Positions 38,423 through 47,831 of a DNA stretch of 64,000 nucleotides are shown here, in pieces (positions within the stretch are counted from its first letter, which is position 1; each line of letters begins with the position of its first letter). The DNA comes from Novosphingobium sp. JCM 18896 (GTDB lineage Bacteria; Pseudomonadota; Alphaproteobacteria; Sphingomonadales; Sphingomonadaceae), in NCBI RefSeq assembly GCF_025938095.1, contig NZ_JAPCZF010000006.1:1-64000 (forward strand), in the 5' to 3' direction. The position numbers were made by a program, and so were the translations under genes. Under the pieces are notes generated by a model, which saw only the letters and a program-made list of their open reading frames with translations, did no database searches and was not told the DNA's origin.

Positions 38423-41400
38423 ATGGCATCCAACCGCGTCGCCACGCTCGAGATCCAGATGGCGGCAGACATCACGCGCCTGCAAAAGGACATGAAGGAC
38501 GCTCAGCGTGCCATCGATGCGATGACCGGCGGCGCAGAGGCGGGCTTCAACAAGTCTGGCCGAGCCGCCTCAAACATGGCGCGCGCCGCACAGGATGCCG
38601 CGGCGGGAATGAACAAAGCCAGCGGTCAGGGCCGCATGATGGCTCAGCAGTTCAGCCAAATGGCGCAGCAGGTGATGGCCGGCGGCAATGCGATCCAGGC
38701 GCTGGCGATCCAGCTTCCTGATATCGTCAGCCAGCTCAACGCCTCGGGCCAGGCCGCCAACAAGTTCGCGGCGTTCATGGGCGGCCCTTGGGGCATTGCC
38801 CTTACCTCGGCTATCGCGCTAGCCGCCTCGTTCGGCTTCGAAATGCTCAAGGGCGAGGAGTCGACCAAGAAGAACGAGCGGGCTCAGCGTTCGTTTGTCG
38901 ACGTCCTCAACGACAGCAAGTCGTCGTGGGAAGAGGTTCGCAAGGCAGCGAAGGCCTACAATGACGAGCAGGCGAAAACCCGCGTTCTGACGCTCGATCA
39001 GATCCAGACCGAAGCGCTAGCAACAGCAGGCAAACTCAAGAGTGCAGCTGCATCACGCACCAAGTATCTGGCAGAACTCGAAGCGGCTAAGCTGGAAGCC
39101 GACATCGCGGCTCAGACCGGCAGTGGCGAAGGGCTGATGTTCGCCCTTCGCAAGCAAGCAGAAGTCGAGGCGAAGATTCGCGAGAACGTCGCCGCGATCA
39201 GCGAGCTTGAACGCAGCGCGAGCGAGATCACTATCAAGACGGCAGAGGCCATCGCCGCGCTGCGCCTTGACCCCTCGGCGAAGTTGAAGGCCGGTTTCGA
39301 TATCCTGCGTAATCAGGCCCGATCCTCAATCACCGACGTCAACGAACTGGGCAATGCCCTGACCGACCTGGGGCGGCGCGAGGAAGCGGCCCAGAAGGCA
39401 ATCACTGAAAGCACGCGCAAGCGGGCTGATGAGACGATGAAGCTCGCCAAGGTGACGGGTGAGGAGATCGCCCGCGCGCTTGGCACCACGATTACGAGCG
39501 GCCTGCGCTCCGCATCGCGCAACGCAGGTGTCGGGGGCGCGAAAAACTCATATCACCTAATCGGCCAGGCCATCGACATTCCGCTGACGGTCAACGGCCG
39601 GCCGATCACGAAAGAATGGATCCGCCAACAACTTGAACCGCTCGGAATCCAGATCAAGGAACTGCTCGGACCCGGCGACAAGGGCCACAGCGACCATTTC
39701 CATATCGCCTTCGGGATAAAGCGCCTCGCCCCTGATCAGGTACGTAGGCTGCAGGACGATGCAGCCGAGGCCGCAGAGAAAGCTGCCAAGGCAGCACGCG
39801 AAGCCGCGACGCGTGAGTGGCAGGCCCTTTACGACATGCAGGCCGACATGGCCGCAAAGCTGCTGCCTGGCCTACTGCAGATTGAGGCTGTGCAGCGCTC
39901 CATTTTTTCCGATCAACTCGCTCGCGACAACGCGGAGCGCACGAAGCATATCACGGATGCTGCGGACGCGACGTTGCGTTGGAATGAGCAGCTGGAAAGA
40001 ACTCTCGAATACCTAGATGGCCTTGGCGGCGCAGGCCGAACGCTAAGTGACATCGCGGCGGTAATAACCGGGCTGCAGGTAGGAGATTTCCGAAACGTCA
40101 GGGGGCCTCTTGGGTCGACGCTAAACCTCCTCAACCAAACCGACTTCGGCAAGAACTTCCTCGGCAAGTTCGAGGGAACGCTGGACAAGTTCTTTGGCGG
40201 CAAAGGCGCGTTCACCGAAGCCCTCGGCGCGTTTGGCCTTGCTGTCTCGGCCAACCAGCTGATCGGCGACATCGTCGGCTTCAAGGGCGGCCCGCTCGGC
40301 ATCTTCACGAGCCTAGTCGAGAGCATTTTCAAGAAGGACAAGTACGGCAGTTCGGTCGTCACGGCGAGCGGCGTCTCGCTGCGCGGCAACAACAGCGACG
40401 CCAAGTCGGGCGCGGACTCGCTGGGTAACGCGCTGAACACGTCGCTGCAGAACCTGGCCAAGATGCTGAACACGACGCTTGACCAGTATGCTGTGTCTAT
40501 CGGCGTCACGAACGGCAAAATCAACGTTAACCCGGGCACGGTGAACGGCAAGATCGGCACCACGTTCCAGCGCGACACCATTGATTTCGGCAAGGACGAA
40601 GCTGGCGCGCTCAAGTGGGCCATCCAGAACGCGATCGAGGATGGGGCCTTTGCTGGTCTCTCTGAGGGCGTGAAGAAGTTCCTCACCTCGGGTGACGTCG
40701 AGCAGCAGATCCAGCGCTACATGAACCTGCAATCCGCCTTCGACGAGCTTTCGTCGATCAAGGATCCGCAGGGCTACGCTCTAACGCAGCTGGACAAGGC
40801 GTTCACCGAACTCCGCACGACGGCGACGGAAGCGGGCGAAGACTTGGCGCGCGTCGAAGAATTGTATGGTTTGAAGCGCAAGGAAATCGTCGAGAAGTAC
40901 GCCGAAGACACCCTCGACCTCGAACGCCAGGCCCGATCCATGGATGCCGAGATCGCGCGCCTGCAGGGCGATGCCATCAAGGCCACGGCCATCGCGCGCG
41001 AGCTGGAGCGCGAGCAGATCGATGAGACGCTGCGGGCTCGGTACGACCTGATCGCGTCGCTGCAGGACGAGGCACAGGCGGCTCAGGAAGCGGCGGCGGC
41101 TTCGGACCGTATCCTCGCCCTGCAAATCCGCCTGTCTCGTGCTCAGGGCGACGAAGCGACCGCCAAGGCCCTGGAGAACATGCAGGAGCTGAACTCGGCG
41201 CAGACCGAGCAGGAGCGGCAGATGCTGCGGATGATCCACGAGACGGATCGTCTGATGGAGCAGCAACAGCAGGCCACCGAGGCGACCAGCATGTTCGCCA
41301 ACATGATCCAGTCGGTCGCCGACGCCGCATACAAGGCAAGCGCCGAACTGCGCACCTACGCCAACCAGATCTTCGACGAGGCCACGCAGACGGACCCGAC

Positions 41401-41860
41401 CGTTTTGCTCAGCCAGATCCAGGCGGCGATGAAGGCCGGTAACGCCGCGGTTCTGCCCGAACTGATCAAGGCCTACCTGCCGATGGCCGAGAACCAGGCG
41501 GGCTCGCTGGCCGATTACCAGCGCCAGATCGCCTTCCTTCGCCAGGGCAGCCTCAACACGGCAAATCTCGCTGATGCCCAGGCCAACCAAGGCGCGAGCG
41601 CCATGTCCTGGTACCTGCGTCAGATGCAGGAAACCGGCGGGCGCGGCAGCTGGATGGCAACCATGCCTGATGGCTTCCGCGAGGAGCAGGAGCGTCTAGG
41701 CGGGATCACGGCCGAGAAGCTCGATCGCGTGATTGACCTGCTTGAGCGGCAGAACGCCATCGGTGCCGATCAGGTTGTCGAGCTACAGACGCAAACCTCG
41801 ACCATCGACGACGCCTTTAACGGCGGCGCTGGCGTGGTCGTTCTGGAGCCGGCGGCATGA
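38423..41860 (+). CDS. tape measure protein with M15 peptidase domain
   Basis: A 1145-residue tape measure; the ATG at 38423 follows AAAGGA. Helical, alanine/glutamine-rich from the start (VATLEIQMAADITRLQKDMK), with hydrophobic segments near 120-150. Residues ~350-435 contain an embedded peptidase M15/VanY-like zinc domain: SGLRSASRNAG, YHLIGQAIDIP and GHSDHFHIAFG, with the H-D-H ligands in order. The long C-terminal half is coiled coil. It sets tail length, and the peptidase probably cuts peptide cross-links during DNA entry. Confidence 0.92.
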   Translation: MASNRVATLEIQMAADITRLQKDMKDAQRAIDAMTGGAEAGFNKSGRAASNMARAAQDAAAGMNKASGQGRMMAQQFSQMAQQVMAGGNAIQALAIQLPDIVSQLNASGQAANKFAAFMGGPWGIALTSAIALAASFGFEMLKGEESTKKNERAQRSFVDVLNDSKSSWEEVRKAAKAYNDEQAKTRVLTLDQIQTEALATAGKLKSAAASRTKYLAELEAAKLEADIAAQTGSGEGLMFALRKQAEVEAKIRENVAAISELERSASEITIKTAEAIAALRLDPSAKLKAGFDILRNQARSSITDVNELGNALTDLGRREEAAQKAITESTRKRADETMKLAKVTGEEIARALGTTITSGLRSASRNAGVGGAKNSYHLIGQAIDIPLTVNGRPITKEWIRQQLEPLGIQIKELLGPGDKGHSDHFHIAFGIKRLAPDQVRRLQDDAAEAAEKAAKAAREAATREWQALYDMQADMAAKLLPGLLQIEAVQRSIFSDQLARDNAERTKHITDAADATLRWNEQLERTLEYLDGLGGAGRTLSDIAAVITGLQVGDFRNVRGPLGSTLNLLNQTDFGKNFLGKFEGTLDKFFGGKGAFTEALGAFGLAVSANQLIGDIVGFKGGPLGIFTSLVESIFKKDKYGSSVVTASGVSLRGNNSDAKSGADSLGNALNTSLQNLAKMLNTTLDQYAVSIGVTNGKINVNPGTVNGKIGTTFQRDTIDFGKDEAGALKWAIQNAIEDGAFAGLSEGVKKFLTSGDVEQQIQRYMNLQSAFDELSSIKDPQGYALTQLDKAFTELRTTATEAGEDLARVEELYGLKRKEIVEKYAEDTLDLERQARSMDAEIARLQGDAIKATAIARELEREQIDETLRARYDLIASLQDEAQAAQEAAAASDRILALQIRLSRAQGDEATAKALENMQELNSAQTEQERQMLRMIHETDRLMEQQQQATEATSMFANMIQSVADAAYKASAELRTYANQIFDEATQTDPTVLLSQIQAAMKAGNAAVLPELIKAYLPMAENQAGSLADYQRQIAFLRQGSLNTANLADAQANQGASAMSWYLRQMQETGGRGSWMATMPDGFREEQERLGGITAEKLDRVIDLLERQNAIGADQVVELQTQTSTIDDAFNGGAGVVVLEPAA

Positions 41861-42729
41861 GCGAGGTCATCAACCCCGCGGTAATGACGCTGGTCTCGAC
41901 GACCGCGACCGAAACGGTGCCGCTGTGGACCGCTGGATCGTACAACATCGGCGTCCAGAAGCGGCTCGATACGACGAACCGGATCTATGAGAGCTTGGAG
42001 GATGGCAACACGGACATGCCGCCAAGCGCGAAGTGGGCGGACGCCGGCCCAACGAACCGATATGCCGTATTTGACGACAGCTATCGGACGAAAACGACCC
42101 GCGCGAGCAGCCTGACTTTTGTGATCAGCGCCGCAGCGTTCACCAACCGTATCGCGCTCCTCAACCTAGTCGGCACGTCGCTTTCGGTCGTGGTCACGAA
42201 GGATGGCGACGAGGTCTACAACAAGACGTTCTCGCTGCTCAGCAGCAACGGCATCGTCGATCTCTGGACCTACTTCTACACGCCCTACGCCTACATCCGG
42301 GACAAGGTCGTGATGGATATTCCGACGATGTCCGGCCTCACCTACACGATCACGATCACCGGACCCGGCGAAGTTGGCATCGGCCTCATTCGCATTGGTC
42401 TCGGCAAATATATCGGCAAGGCCGAATACGGGTCGAGCGTCGGCAACAAGAAGTTCAGCATCCCCGGCTTCGACAAGTACGGCAAATGGACGCCGACGTC
42501 GCGGCGACCGAACGCCAAGCGTGGCTCGTTCGACATGTGGCTTTCGGGCAACGATGACGTCGACGACATCAAGTCATTTCTCGATGACCTCGACCTGACG
42601 CTCGTCGTCTTCGTGATGACGCCCGAATACACGCGCGGGATCATCTGGGGCTACGCGAACGACGCCAACTTCACCTTCCTTACCTACGGCATCGACAAAT
42701 ACCGTCTCGAAATTGAGGGCGCGACATGA
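41857..42729 (+). CDS. distal tail protein
   Basis: A 290-residue beta-rich protein following the tape measure with a 4-bp overlap. NRIALLNLVGTSLSVVVTKD, VDLWTYFYTPYAYIRDKVVM and TYTITITGPGEVGIGLIRIG suggest a carbohydrate-binding-like sandwich as in distal tail or tail-tip proteins. I recognise the general class, not a specific family. Confidence 0.65.
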   Translation: MSEVINPAVMTLVSTTATETVPLWTAGSYNIGVQKRLDTTNRIYESLEDGNTDMPPSAKWADAGPTNRYAVFDDSYRTKTTRASSLTFVISAAAFTNRIALLNLVGTSLSVVVTKDGDEVYNKTFSLLSSNGIVDLWTYFYTPYAYIRDKVVMDIPTMSGLTYTITITGPGEVGIGLIRIGLGKYIGKAEYGSSVGNKKFSIPGFDKYGKWTPTSRRPNAKRGSFDMWLSGNDDVDDIKSFLDDLDLTLVVFVMTPEYTRGIIWGYANDANFTFLTYGIDKYRLEIEGAT

Positions 42730-43637
42730 CCATTCCTCTCGTACCAGTTCTTGAGCCCGTCCCGCTTCGTGGGGATCAACCCGAGCCCGAGTTCCAAGAG
42801 AACGTCGTCACGTTCCTCGACGCTCTGCCCGATTATTCCGAGGCGCAGAACGCGCAGGCAACGGCGATGAACGAGACCGCTGCAGCGATCGACGCTCAGG
42901 CCGCGCAGGTGGCGGCCGATACTGAGACGGTGAGGGATCTCTACGACCTGATGGCCACCGACGATGCCAGCGAAATGCGCGGCAGTTCGACGACGTCAAT
43001 CACCATCGGAACGGGCGCAAAGTCCTTCGTAACGCAGGCCGGCAAGCTCTGGCGGCCGACCCAATGGCTGCTGATCCGGTCGCAGGCCAATCCGGCGAAT
43101 TACATGAGCGGCCCCATCACGGCCTATGACGTTTCGGATGGCAACCCGCTGACGCTCGACGTGCAGCAGACGGGCGGCTCGGGGACATTCACCGACTGGC
43201 AGATTTACGCGGTCGGAGCGCCTGTCGTTCGTGAGCAGTGGGAGTTGATTGGTTCACCAATTTCCACGGCCTCTGGCACTTCGTGGACGATCAACCCTCT
43301 GCCAAACAACTATGCCGATCTCCTGGTTGATCTGGCCGGCGTGCAGCAGAGTTCCGGCGGGCCCCGATCCTTGCTCGTGCAGCTTTACGACGGAACCACA
43401 TGGCAAAGCGCGGGGGCTGTCGCGTCAAATATCAGTAGCGCCACTCCATTCACGGGGCACGTGAACATTTGGGGTTATGGCCACGACCTGATCCGCGTGT
43501 TTGGCAATCCGAACTTGGGGCAAACCAGCCTCAATTCCGCATCAGTGACCGTAACCGGTGGCGCCAAAGGCATCCGGTTCCTTTGGGCTGGCAACGACAC
43601 CGGCACTGCCGGCACCATTCGCGTTTGGGGGAAGTGA
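42726..43637 (+). CDS. tail fibre / receptor-binding protein
   Basis: A 303-residue protein: a helical N-terminus (SEAQNAQATAMNETAAAIDA, AAQVAADTETVRDLYDLMA) typical of fibre anchors, a middle GTGAKSFVTQAGKLWRPTQW sheet common in phage fibres, and a C-terminal beta-sandwich ending GTAGTIRVWGK. It is the best candidate for host recognition. Confidence 0.75.
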   Translation: MTIPLVPVLEPVPLRGDQPEPEFQENVVTFLDALPDYSEAQNAQATAMNETAAAIDAQAAQVAADTETVRDLYDLMATDDASEMRGSSTTSITIGTGAKSFVTQAGKLWRPTQWLLIRSQANPANYMSGPITAYDVSDGNPLTLDVQQTGGSGTFTDWQIYAVGAPVVREQWELIGSPISTASGTSWTINPLPNNYADLLVDLAGVQQSSGGPRSLLVQLYDGTTWQSAGAVASNISSATPFTGHVNIWGYGHDLIRVFGNPNLGQTSLNSASVTVTGGAKGIRFLWAGNDTGTAGTIRVWGK

Positions 43638-43639
43638 TC

Positions 43640-44092
43640 ATGGCTGACGGTCTCGAAATCATCCTCAACCCGATCACCGGTCAGGTAAACGAGGTTCCCT
43701 ATGACCTGCCCGTACCGACGCTGGCCGAGGCCAAGGCGGCGAGGCTGGCCGACCTTGCCAACATCCGCTGGCAGCACGAGGTCGCAGGGATCGTCATTCC
43801 CTACAATGGGCAGCCGGTGCAGATCAGGACGGATCGCGAGGTTCGCACCGAACTGTATCAGGCGATGGGCGAAGCCGAGAAGGACGACGAGTTCGTCTGG
43901 AGCTTCAAGATGGCGAACGCGATCTGGGTCCGCAACGTGCCAGCTGCGGCAGTCCTCATGGTCGGATCGGCGGTCAAGGCGCACATCAAGGCATGCTTCG
44001 ATAACGAGTTGACGCTGAACGATGCGATCCTTGCCGCCACCTCGGTCGAGGCGGTGCAGGCGATCGACCTGACGGTGGGGTGGCCGGGCTGA
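43640..44092 (+). CDS. DUF4376-like tail accessory protein
   Basis: A 150-residue protein starting at the ATG at 43640. ARLADLANIRWQHEVAGIVI, QPVQIRTDREVRTELYQAMG and WVRNVPAAAVLMVGSAVKAH match the DUF4376 group that accompanies tail fibre genes, often as an assembly factor. Its stop overlaps the next ATG. Confidence 0.8.
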   Translation: MADGLEIILNPITGQVNEVPYDLPVPTLAEAKAARLADLANIRWQHEVAGIVIPYNGQPVQIRTDREVRTELYQAMGEAEKDDEFVWSFKMANAIWVRNVPAAAVLMVGSAVKAHIKACFDNELTLNDAILAATSVEAVQAIDLTVGWPG

Positions 44093-44442
44093 TGTCGAAT
44101 ACCGGCGATGCAGCTCAGACACGCCTTATCGTCGAGCAAGTCGTCGAAGCGTCATTCGTCACGTTGGCTGACAGGATGGCGGAGAGGTTTCAGCCAGCGG
44201 CTAAGGAGCCTCCCATCCATCCTCTCGTCAAATGGCTGGTCGGCGCGATCGCCGGGCTCGGTGCCGCCGCAATCATCGGCATCGGCTTCTGGCTCGTCTC
44301 CAGCGTCAGCGGAATGCAGCAGACGCTCGCGCGGATGGACGAGCGCATGGTCAGCGGCGCGGTGAAAGACGGGCGTGTCGATGAACTGGACCGTCGCGTC
44401 ACGAAGCTCGAAGCCTATCATCAGGGAGGCGCGAAACAATGA
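44092..44442 (+). CDS. membrane protein, possible holin partner
   Basis: A 116-residue protein with one membrane span (WLVGAIAGLGAAAIIGIGFW, about 50-69) and a C-terminal coiled coil (DERMVSGAVKDGRVDELDRR). N-terminal cytosolic helix and coiled-coil tail resemble XhlA/holin-partner proteins. It begins the lysis cassette. Confidence 0.7.
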   Translation: MSNTGDAAQTRLIVEQVVEASFVTLADRMAERFQPAAKEPPIHPLVKWLVGAIAGLGAAAIIGIGFWLVSSVSGMQQTLARMDERMVSGAVKDGRVDELDRRVTKLEAYHQGGAKQ

Positions 44443-44798
44443 AGGGACTGACCGAAGCCCTTAAGGGGATCTCCGGCGACTACGAACTCAACCGACTGGT
44501 CGGGTTCTTCGGCGGCATCGTCTACGTCATCGGCGCGCACATTTTCGTCGGCTATGAGGTGCTGTGGCTGGGCAAGCCGTTTGACCTCACTGCCTACTGC
44601 CTCGCGTTCCCCGGCGGCCTGGCTGTCGTTGCGGGTGGCACTGCTGCTGCGGTCGCCATCAAGGACCGCAATGTCGCCGCGTCGAAGGTCATCGAGCAGA
44701 CCGGCAGCAACCCGGCGACACCGCCTGCACCGGCTCCCCCCGTGCAGCCTGAGTTGGCCGTCGTGCCTGACGATACGCTGCCGGAGTATGCCCGATGA
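44439..44798 (+). CDS. holin-like membrane protein
   Basis: A 119-residue protein with two membrane spans (FFGGIVYVIGAHIFVGYEVL and LAFPGGLAVVAGGTAAAVAI) and a proline-rich C-terminus. Two-span proteins just before an endolysin are usually holins. It overlaps the neighbours by 4 bp each. Confidence 0.75.
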   Translation: MKGLTEALKGISGDYELNRLVGFFGGIVYVIGAHIFVGYEVLWLGKPFDLTAYCLAFPGGLAVVAGGTAAAVAIKDRNVAASKVIEQTGSNPATPPAPAPPVQPELAVVPDDTLPEYAR

Positions 44799-45400
44799 GC
44801 CTCATTGATCGGCGCGAGATTTTCCAGGCCGTCAAGGCGCTGCGCAAAGGCCAAGGCTTCACGCTGGCCGAGGTGCAGCAGCTGGACGCTGCAATCGACC
44901 GGGCGCTTGCGAACGTGACGCCGCAGTTCGCGCAGCCGCCGCCGACTGGCCGTCAGGTAGGTCAACGCGGCATCGACCTGATGCACCAGTTCGAAGGCTG
45001 CCAGCTTGAGGCGTACCCTGACCCGGGCAGCAAGGACGGCAACCCTTGGACGATCGGCTATGGGTCGACCGGCCCCGGCATCGCCAAGGGCGTGCGGTGG
45101 ACGCAGGCGCAGGCTGACGCGCGCTTTGCCGAAGACCTCGCGAAGTTTGCCGCACGAGTGGACGCATTGATCGGTGACGCTCCCACGGATCAGTCGCAGT
45201 TCGAGGCCCTGGTTTCGCTCGCCTACAACATCGGTCTCGACGCGCTGAAAAAGTCCACCGTCCTGCGCAAGCACAAGGCTGGCGATCATGCTGGTGCGGC
45301 GGCTGCCTTTCATGCCTGGCGCATGAATGACGGGAAGGTCATGAAAGGACTGGTTCGCCGCCGCGCCGCTGAGGCGCAGCTCTACTTGGCCGATGACTAG
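44795..45400 (+). CDS. GH24 endolysin (T4 lysozyme-like)
   Basis: A 201-residue muramidase. The first ~50 residues are a helical extension (IFQAVKALRKGQGFTLAEVQ). The catalytic domain follows: MHQFEGCQLEAYPDPGSKDG with the catalytic Glu, WTIGYGSTGPGI with Asp/Thr positions, ALVSLAYNIGLDAL and a final LVRRRAAEAQLYL. No signal peptide is evident, so a holin is needed for access to the wall. Confidence 0.95.
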   Translation: MSLIDRREIFQAVKALRKGQGFTLAEVQQLDAAIDRALANVTPQFAQPPPTGRQVGQRGIDLMHQFEGCQLEAYPDPGSKDGNPWTIGYGSTGPGIAKGVRWTQAQADARFAEDLAKFAARVDALIGDAPTDQSQFEALVSLAYNIGLDALKKSTVLRKHKAGDHAGAAAAFHAWRMNDGKVMKGLVRRRAAEAQLYLADD

Positions 45401-45942
45401 CGTCCAGTTGCCTCTGCCCAACGGTCAACCGGCCAATGTTCCACGCGGTAGGCCAGCGTTGTTGCGTGCACGTGTAGATGTCTCGCGAGTTGGGCTCGTG
45501 TCCACCGCTGACCTTGGTACTCTATCATCACGTTGTTGCGGAGATTGGCTTGCTGTTGGGCTGGCGTTGCCCATCGGCAATTTCCCGGCTCATAACCTTT
45601 GGAGCCGTCGATCCTGTCAATCGTCATGCCGGAAGGGCGTGGCCCCATATCGTCAAAGAACGCTTGGAAACTGTGCCAGCGCTCGCAGACATTTACGCCT
45701 GCAGCACCATACTGATGGTACTTCCCAGCCTTTGGATTCTCGCACCGCTGCAGCATCGCCGCCCAAGATCGATACTCGCCCGTGTCGCAACGACCATGCC
45801 GTGTCGCACCTCGTCTTAGAAGGTTCGCTTTCGCGTTGCACGCACGCGAGCAATAGTTGCCCCGACCTTGGGCGAGCTTCGATGCGTACGTCTGGAACGT
45901 GGCCCCGCACGTCGGGCATTGGCGGTCAATCGGCATGCCCAT
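45397..45942 (-). CDS. HNH homing-type endonuclease (antisense insertion)
   Basis: A 181-residue protein on the strand opposite to the lysis genes, wedged between endolysin and Rz. N-terminal CPTCGATF and YCSRACN form a zinc finger; the central block YRSWAAMLQRCENP, YGAAGVNVCERW, FFDDMGPRPSGMTIDRIDGS and GNCRWATPAQQQANLRNN is the phage HNH/homing family signature. The C-terminus has an HTH-like tail. The start is taken at 45942. It overlaps the endolysin end by 4 bp tail to tail. Confidence 0.9.
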   Translation of the reverse strand: MGMPIDRQCPTCGATFQTYASKLAQGRGNYCSRACNAKANLLRRGATRHGRCDTGEYRSWAAMLQRCENPKAGKYHQYGAAGVNVCERWHSFQAFFDDMGPRPSGMTIDRIDGSKGYEPGNCRWATPAQQQANLRNNVMIEYQGQRWTRAQLARHLHVHATTLAYRVEHWPVDRWAEATGR

Positions 45943-45973
45943 TTGTAGCTCAAAAACAAAACGAGGGCAAGTT

Positions 45974-46384
45974 ATGAACCTCCTCATCCCCCTGCTGACG
46001 TCCTGGGGCGTGCCGGAGAAGCTTCGCCAGCCATTCCAGTGGTTGGCGGTCATCATCGCCGCTCTCGGCCTCCTGTGGGCCGGGAAAGCGATCTACGACG
46101 CCAGCGTGATCGAGAAGCACGAGCAAGGGCGCGCCACAGATGCCATCGCGGCCTACAGCACCAGCGCCGAACAGCGCGCGGCCGACACCATCACCGGCAT
46201 CATCGCGAGCAAGGACCGGGAGGACGCCATTGCAACCGCTGCGGCATCCGAGGCGGCGAAACCCGTCGATCAGCGCGCCAAGCTCCCGCCCACGACGCTG
46301 GCCCTGAACTGCGCTCGGTTTCGGCAGGCCTACACGGCGCGCGAACTGGCCAAGAACGCGGTATACCAGGAGAAGTGCTCATGA
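45974..46384 (+). CDS. inner-membrane spanin (Rz-like)
   Basis: A 136-residue protein (ATG at 45974) with an N-terminal membrane anchor (WLAVIIAALGLLWAGKAIYD) and a periplasmic helical domain ending with cysteines. Its end overlaps the Rz1-like start by 4 bp. It links inner and outer membranes and completes lysis with its partner. Confidence 0.82.
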   Translation: MNLLIPLLTSWGVPEKLRQPFQWLAVIIAALGLLWAGKAIYDASVIEKHEQGRATDAIAAYSTSAEQRAADTITGIIASKDREDAIATAAASEAAKPVDQRAKLPPTTLALNCARFRQAYTARELAKNAVYQEKCS

Positions 46385-46635
46385 AGCGCGCGATCGTTCT
46401 CTGTCTCGCCGTCGCCGGCTGCGCGTCGAAGCCGCTGCCGTTTCCACCGCGCGCAGATGTAGTCGCGATGACCGAGGCGAAGCCAAAGCCCGGCGCCGAT
46501 GTGCTGACCGATCCGGCTGCGAACGATCGCTATAACTCCGTGTTGGAAGCTAGGGGAGATCGACTCTATGCAGCAGGCGTGAGGTTGTGTCGGTTTTTCC
46601 GCGACACTGGCATGGATGTCGATTGCCCCGGCTGA
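46381..46635 (+). CDS. outer-membrane spanin lipoprotein (Rz1-like)
   Basis: An 84-residue lipoprotein: signal MKRAIVLCLAVAGC with a lipobox (LAVAGC, Cys14), then a proline-containing stretch and a C-terminal domain with two further cysteines. It directly follows the Rz-like gene, the classic two-component spanin layout. A terminator follows. Confidence 0.8.
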   Translation: MKRAIVLCLAVAGCASKPLPFPPRADVVAMTEAKPKPGADVLTDPAANDRYNSVLEARGDRLYAAGVRLCRFFRDTGMDVDCPG

Positions 46636-46662
46636 TACCCTCCACCAACAGCGTGGAAGCTC

Positions 46663-46695
46663 AAGGCGTCTCGGCTCAGGCTGGGGCGCCTTTTT
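46663..46695 (+). terminator. intrinsic terminator after lysis cassette
   Basis: AAGGCG (46663-46668) pairs with CGCCTT (46687-46692) around an imperfect inner stem, followed by TTTCG within a run of five T. It should end the late transcript after the spanins. Confidence 0.7.
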
Positions 46696-46716
46696 CGTTT
46701 CAGCTATGACCCGACC

Positions 46717-47001
46717 ATGCGAATCGACACCCTCGCCGATCTGCAGCGGCACAGATGCAATCTCCTGGTCCATTGCCGTTCATGCCAGAAGTGGTCAGAG
46801 CGATCGGTGCACCAGCTTACGGGCATGCCGTGGGGGCCCGACCTGCCGCCGGGCGATCTCACCGAGAAGCTGTCGGCCGTGGTCGCGCGGCTCAAGTGCT
46901 CGAACTGCGGCGTGCGCGACGTCGAGACCTGGCCGACCAGGACCGGATCCGCGATGGACGATATACGGACCGGGAGATGGTCTCCGCCCGCCGATGAATG
47001 A
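46717..47001 (+). CDS. zinc-ribbon phage protein
   Basis: A 94-residue protein with two CxxC pairs, CRSCQKW (about 20-26) and CSNCG (about 61-65), and basic linkers. It lies just after the late terminator and may have its own promoter. Homologues occur at the end of late regions of sphingomonad phages; function unknown. Confidence 0.75.
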   Translation: MRIDTLADLQRHRCNLLVHCRSCQKWSERSVHQLTGMPWGPDLPPGDLTEKLSAVVARLKCSNCGVRDVETWPTRTGSAMDDIRTGRWSPPADE

Positions 47002-47319
47002 GAAAGACCGCCGAGCGTCTCGCCCACCCGGCGGCCTCACATGTCGGAGAGAGGATCCGTCATCCGACGCGGCGGTTCTACGCCTCGCTGACCGACGCTC
47101 CAAACTCGATCGTGTCGACTTCGGAGGCAAGCCTTAGCAACCGCTTTGCCTGCCGCCGTCCCCACGGTCCCTGCTTGGCTATGCGGAAAGCACGAGCTCG
47201 AATTCGATCAGGCTGGTCCATGGCGCTGGTGTATCAAGTGATTTCCGTGTAGGAAATGCGTGCCGAAAGGGAGGGACGCGGCCCTCGCTGGGGTGGCCCG
47301 CTTAACAGTGCCCCGGCCG
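47002..47319. other. gap with only weak reading frames
   Basis: Three overlapping rightward frames (46994-47137, 46998-47252, and one ending near 47232 with CGKHELEFDQAGPWRWCIK) look partly protein-like, but none has a good start and ribosome binding site. The last could be the 3' end of a frameshifted small zinc-finger gene. I do not call a gene. Confidence 0.4.
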
Positions 47320-47508
47320 TTATTGCTTGGCCTGCTTCCGGCCGGCGCTGATGAATGACCTCGCCGTCATGAACGCTTGGTGCTGCCCGAGCATGATCAG
47401 GTATTCGCGGCTCTTGGTGTCTCGCTTAGACACCCGATCGAGCAGCGGTTCACGCAGGGCGGCCAAACGCTTCACGAGCCAAGCGTCGATCTCGTCGGCC
47501 TCGCTCAC
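47320..47508 (-). CDS. phage hypothetical
   Basis: A 62-residue basic helical protein (MSEADEIDAWLVKRLAALRE, YLIMLGQHQAFMTARSFISA). Last gene of the leftward right-arm operon, coupled by a 4-bp overlap to the next. Function unknown. Confidence 0.65.
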   Translation of the reverse strand: MSEADEIDAWLVKRLAALREPLLDRVSKRDTKSREYLIMLGQHQAFMTARSFISAGRKQAKQ

Positions 47509-47831
47509 CGCTCACCCCCAATCAACTCCGCATCCCCCTCTGCCAGATCAGAGAGAGCCTTACCTCTATGGTGGACGCCTCTCTTGATCATTCCTGCGGC
47601 TTGGTCGTAGTAGGCGGCTCTCGAAACGTAGAGCATTGCCATGTCTGCGCTGGCCGTATCTACTCCCTTTCGGCTCTCGTCCGCTTCCGCCTCCAACCAC
47701 GCCACGATCGCCTTCCTTTCCTCCCCATCAGTACGGGAGGAGCGGATACGATCGACCATGATGTCGAACACCTCCTGAGCGGTTCTGCGCTCAATGCCCA
47801 CGATGCGCCGCGTCGGGTCGGTATTAGTCAT
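47505..47831 (-). CDS. phage hypothetical
   Basis: A 108-residue protein from the ATG at 47831: charged helices EVFDIMVDRIRSSRTDGEER and WLEAEADESRKGVDTASADM, then AAYYDQAAGMIKRGVHHRGK. It overlaps its upstream neighbour by 8 bp. Function unknown. Confidence 0.65.
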   Translation of the reverse strand: MTNTDPTRRIVGIERRTAQEVFDIMVDRIRSSRTDGEERKAIVAWLEAEADESRKGVDTASADMAMLYVSRAAYYDQAAGMIKRGVHHRGKALSDLAEGDAELIGGER

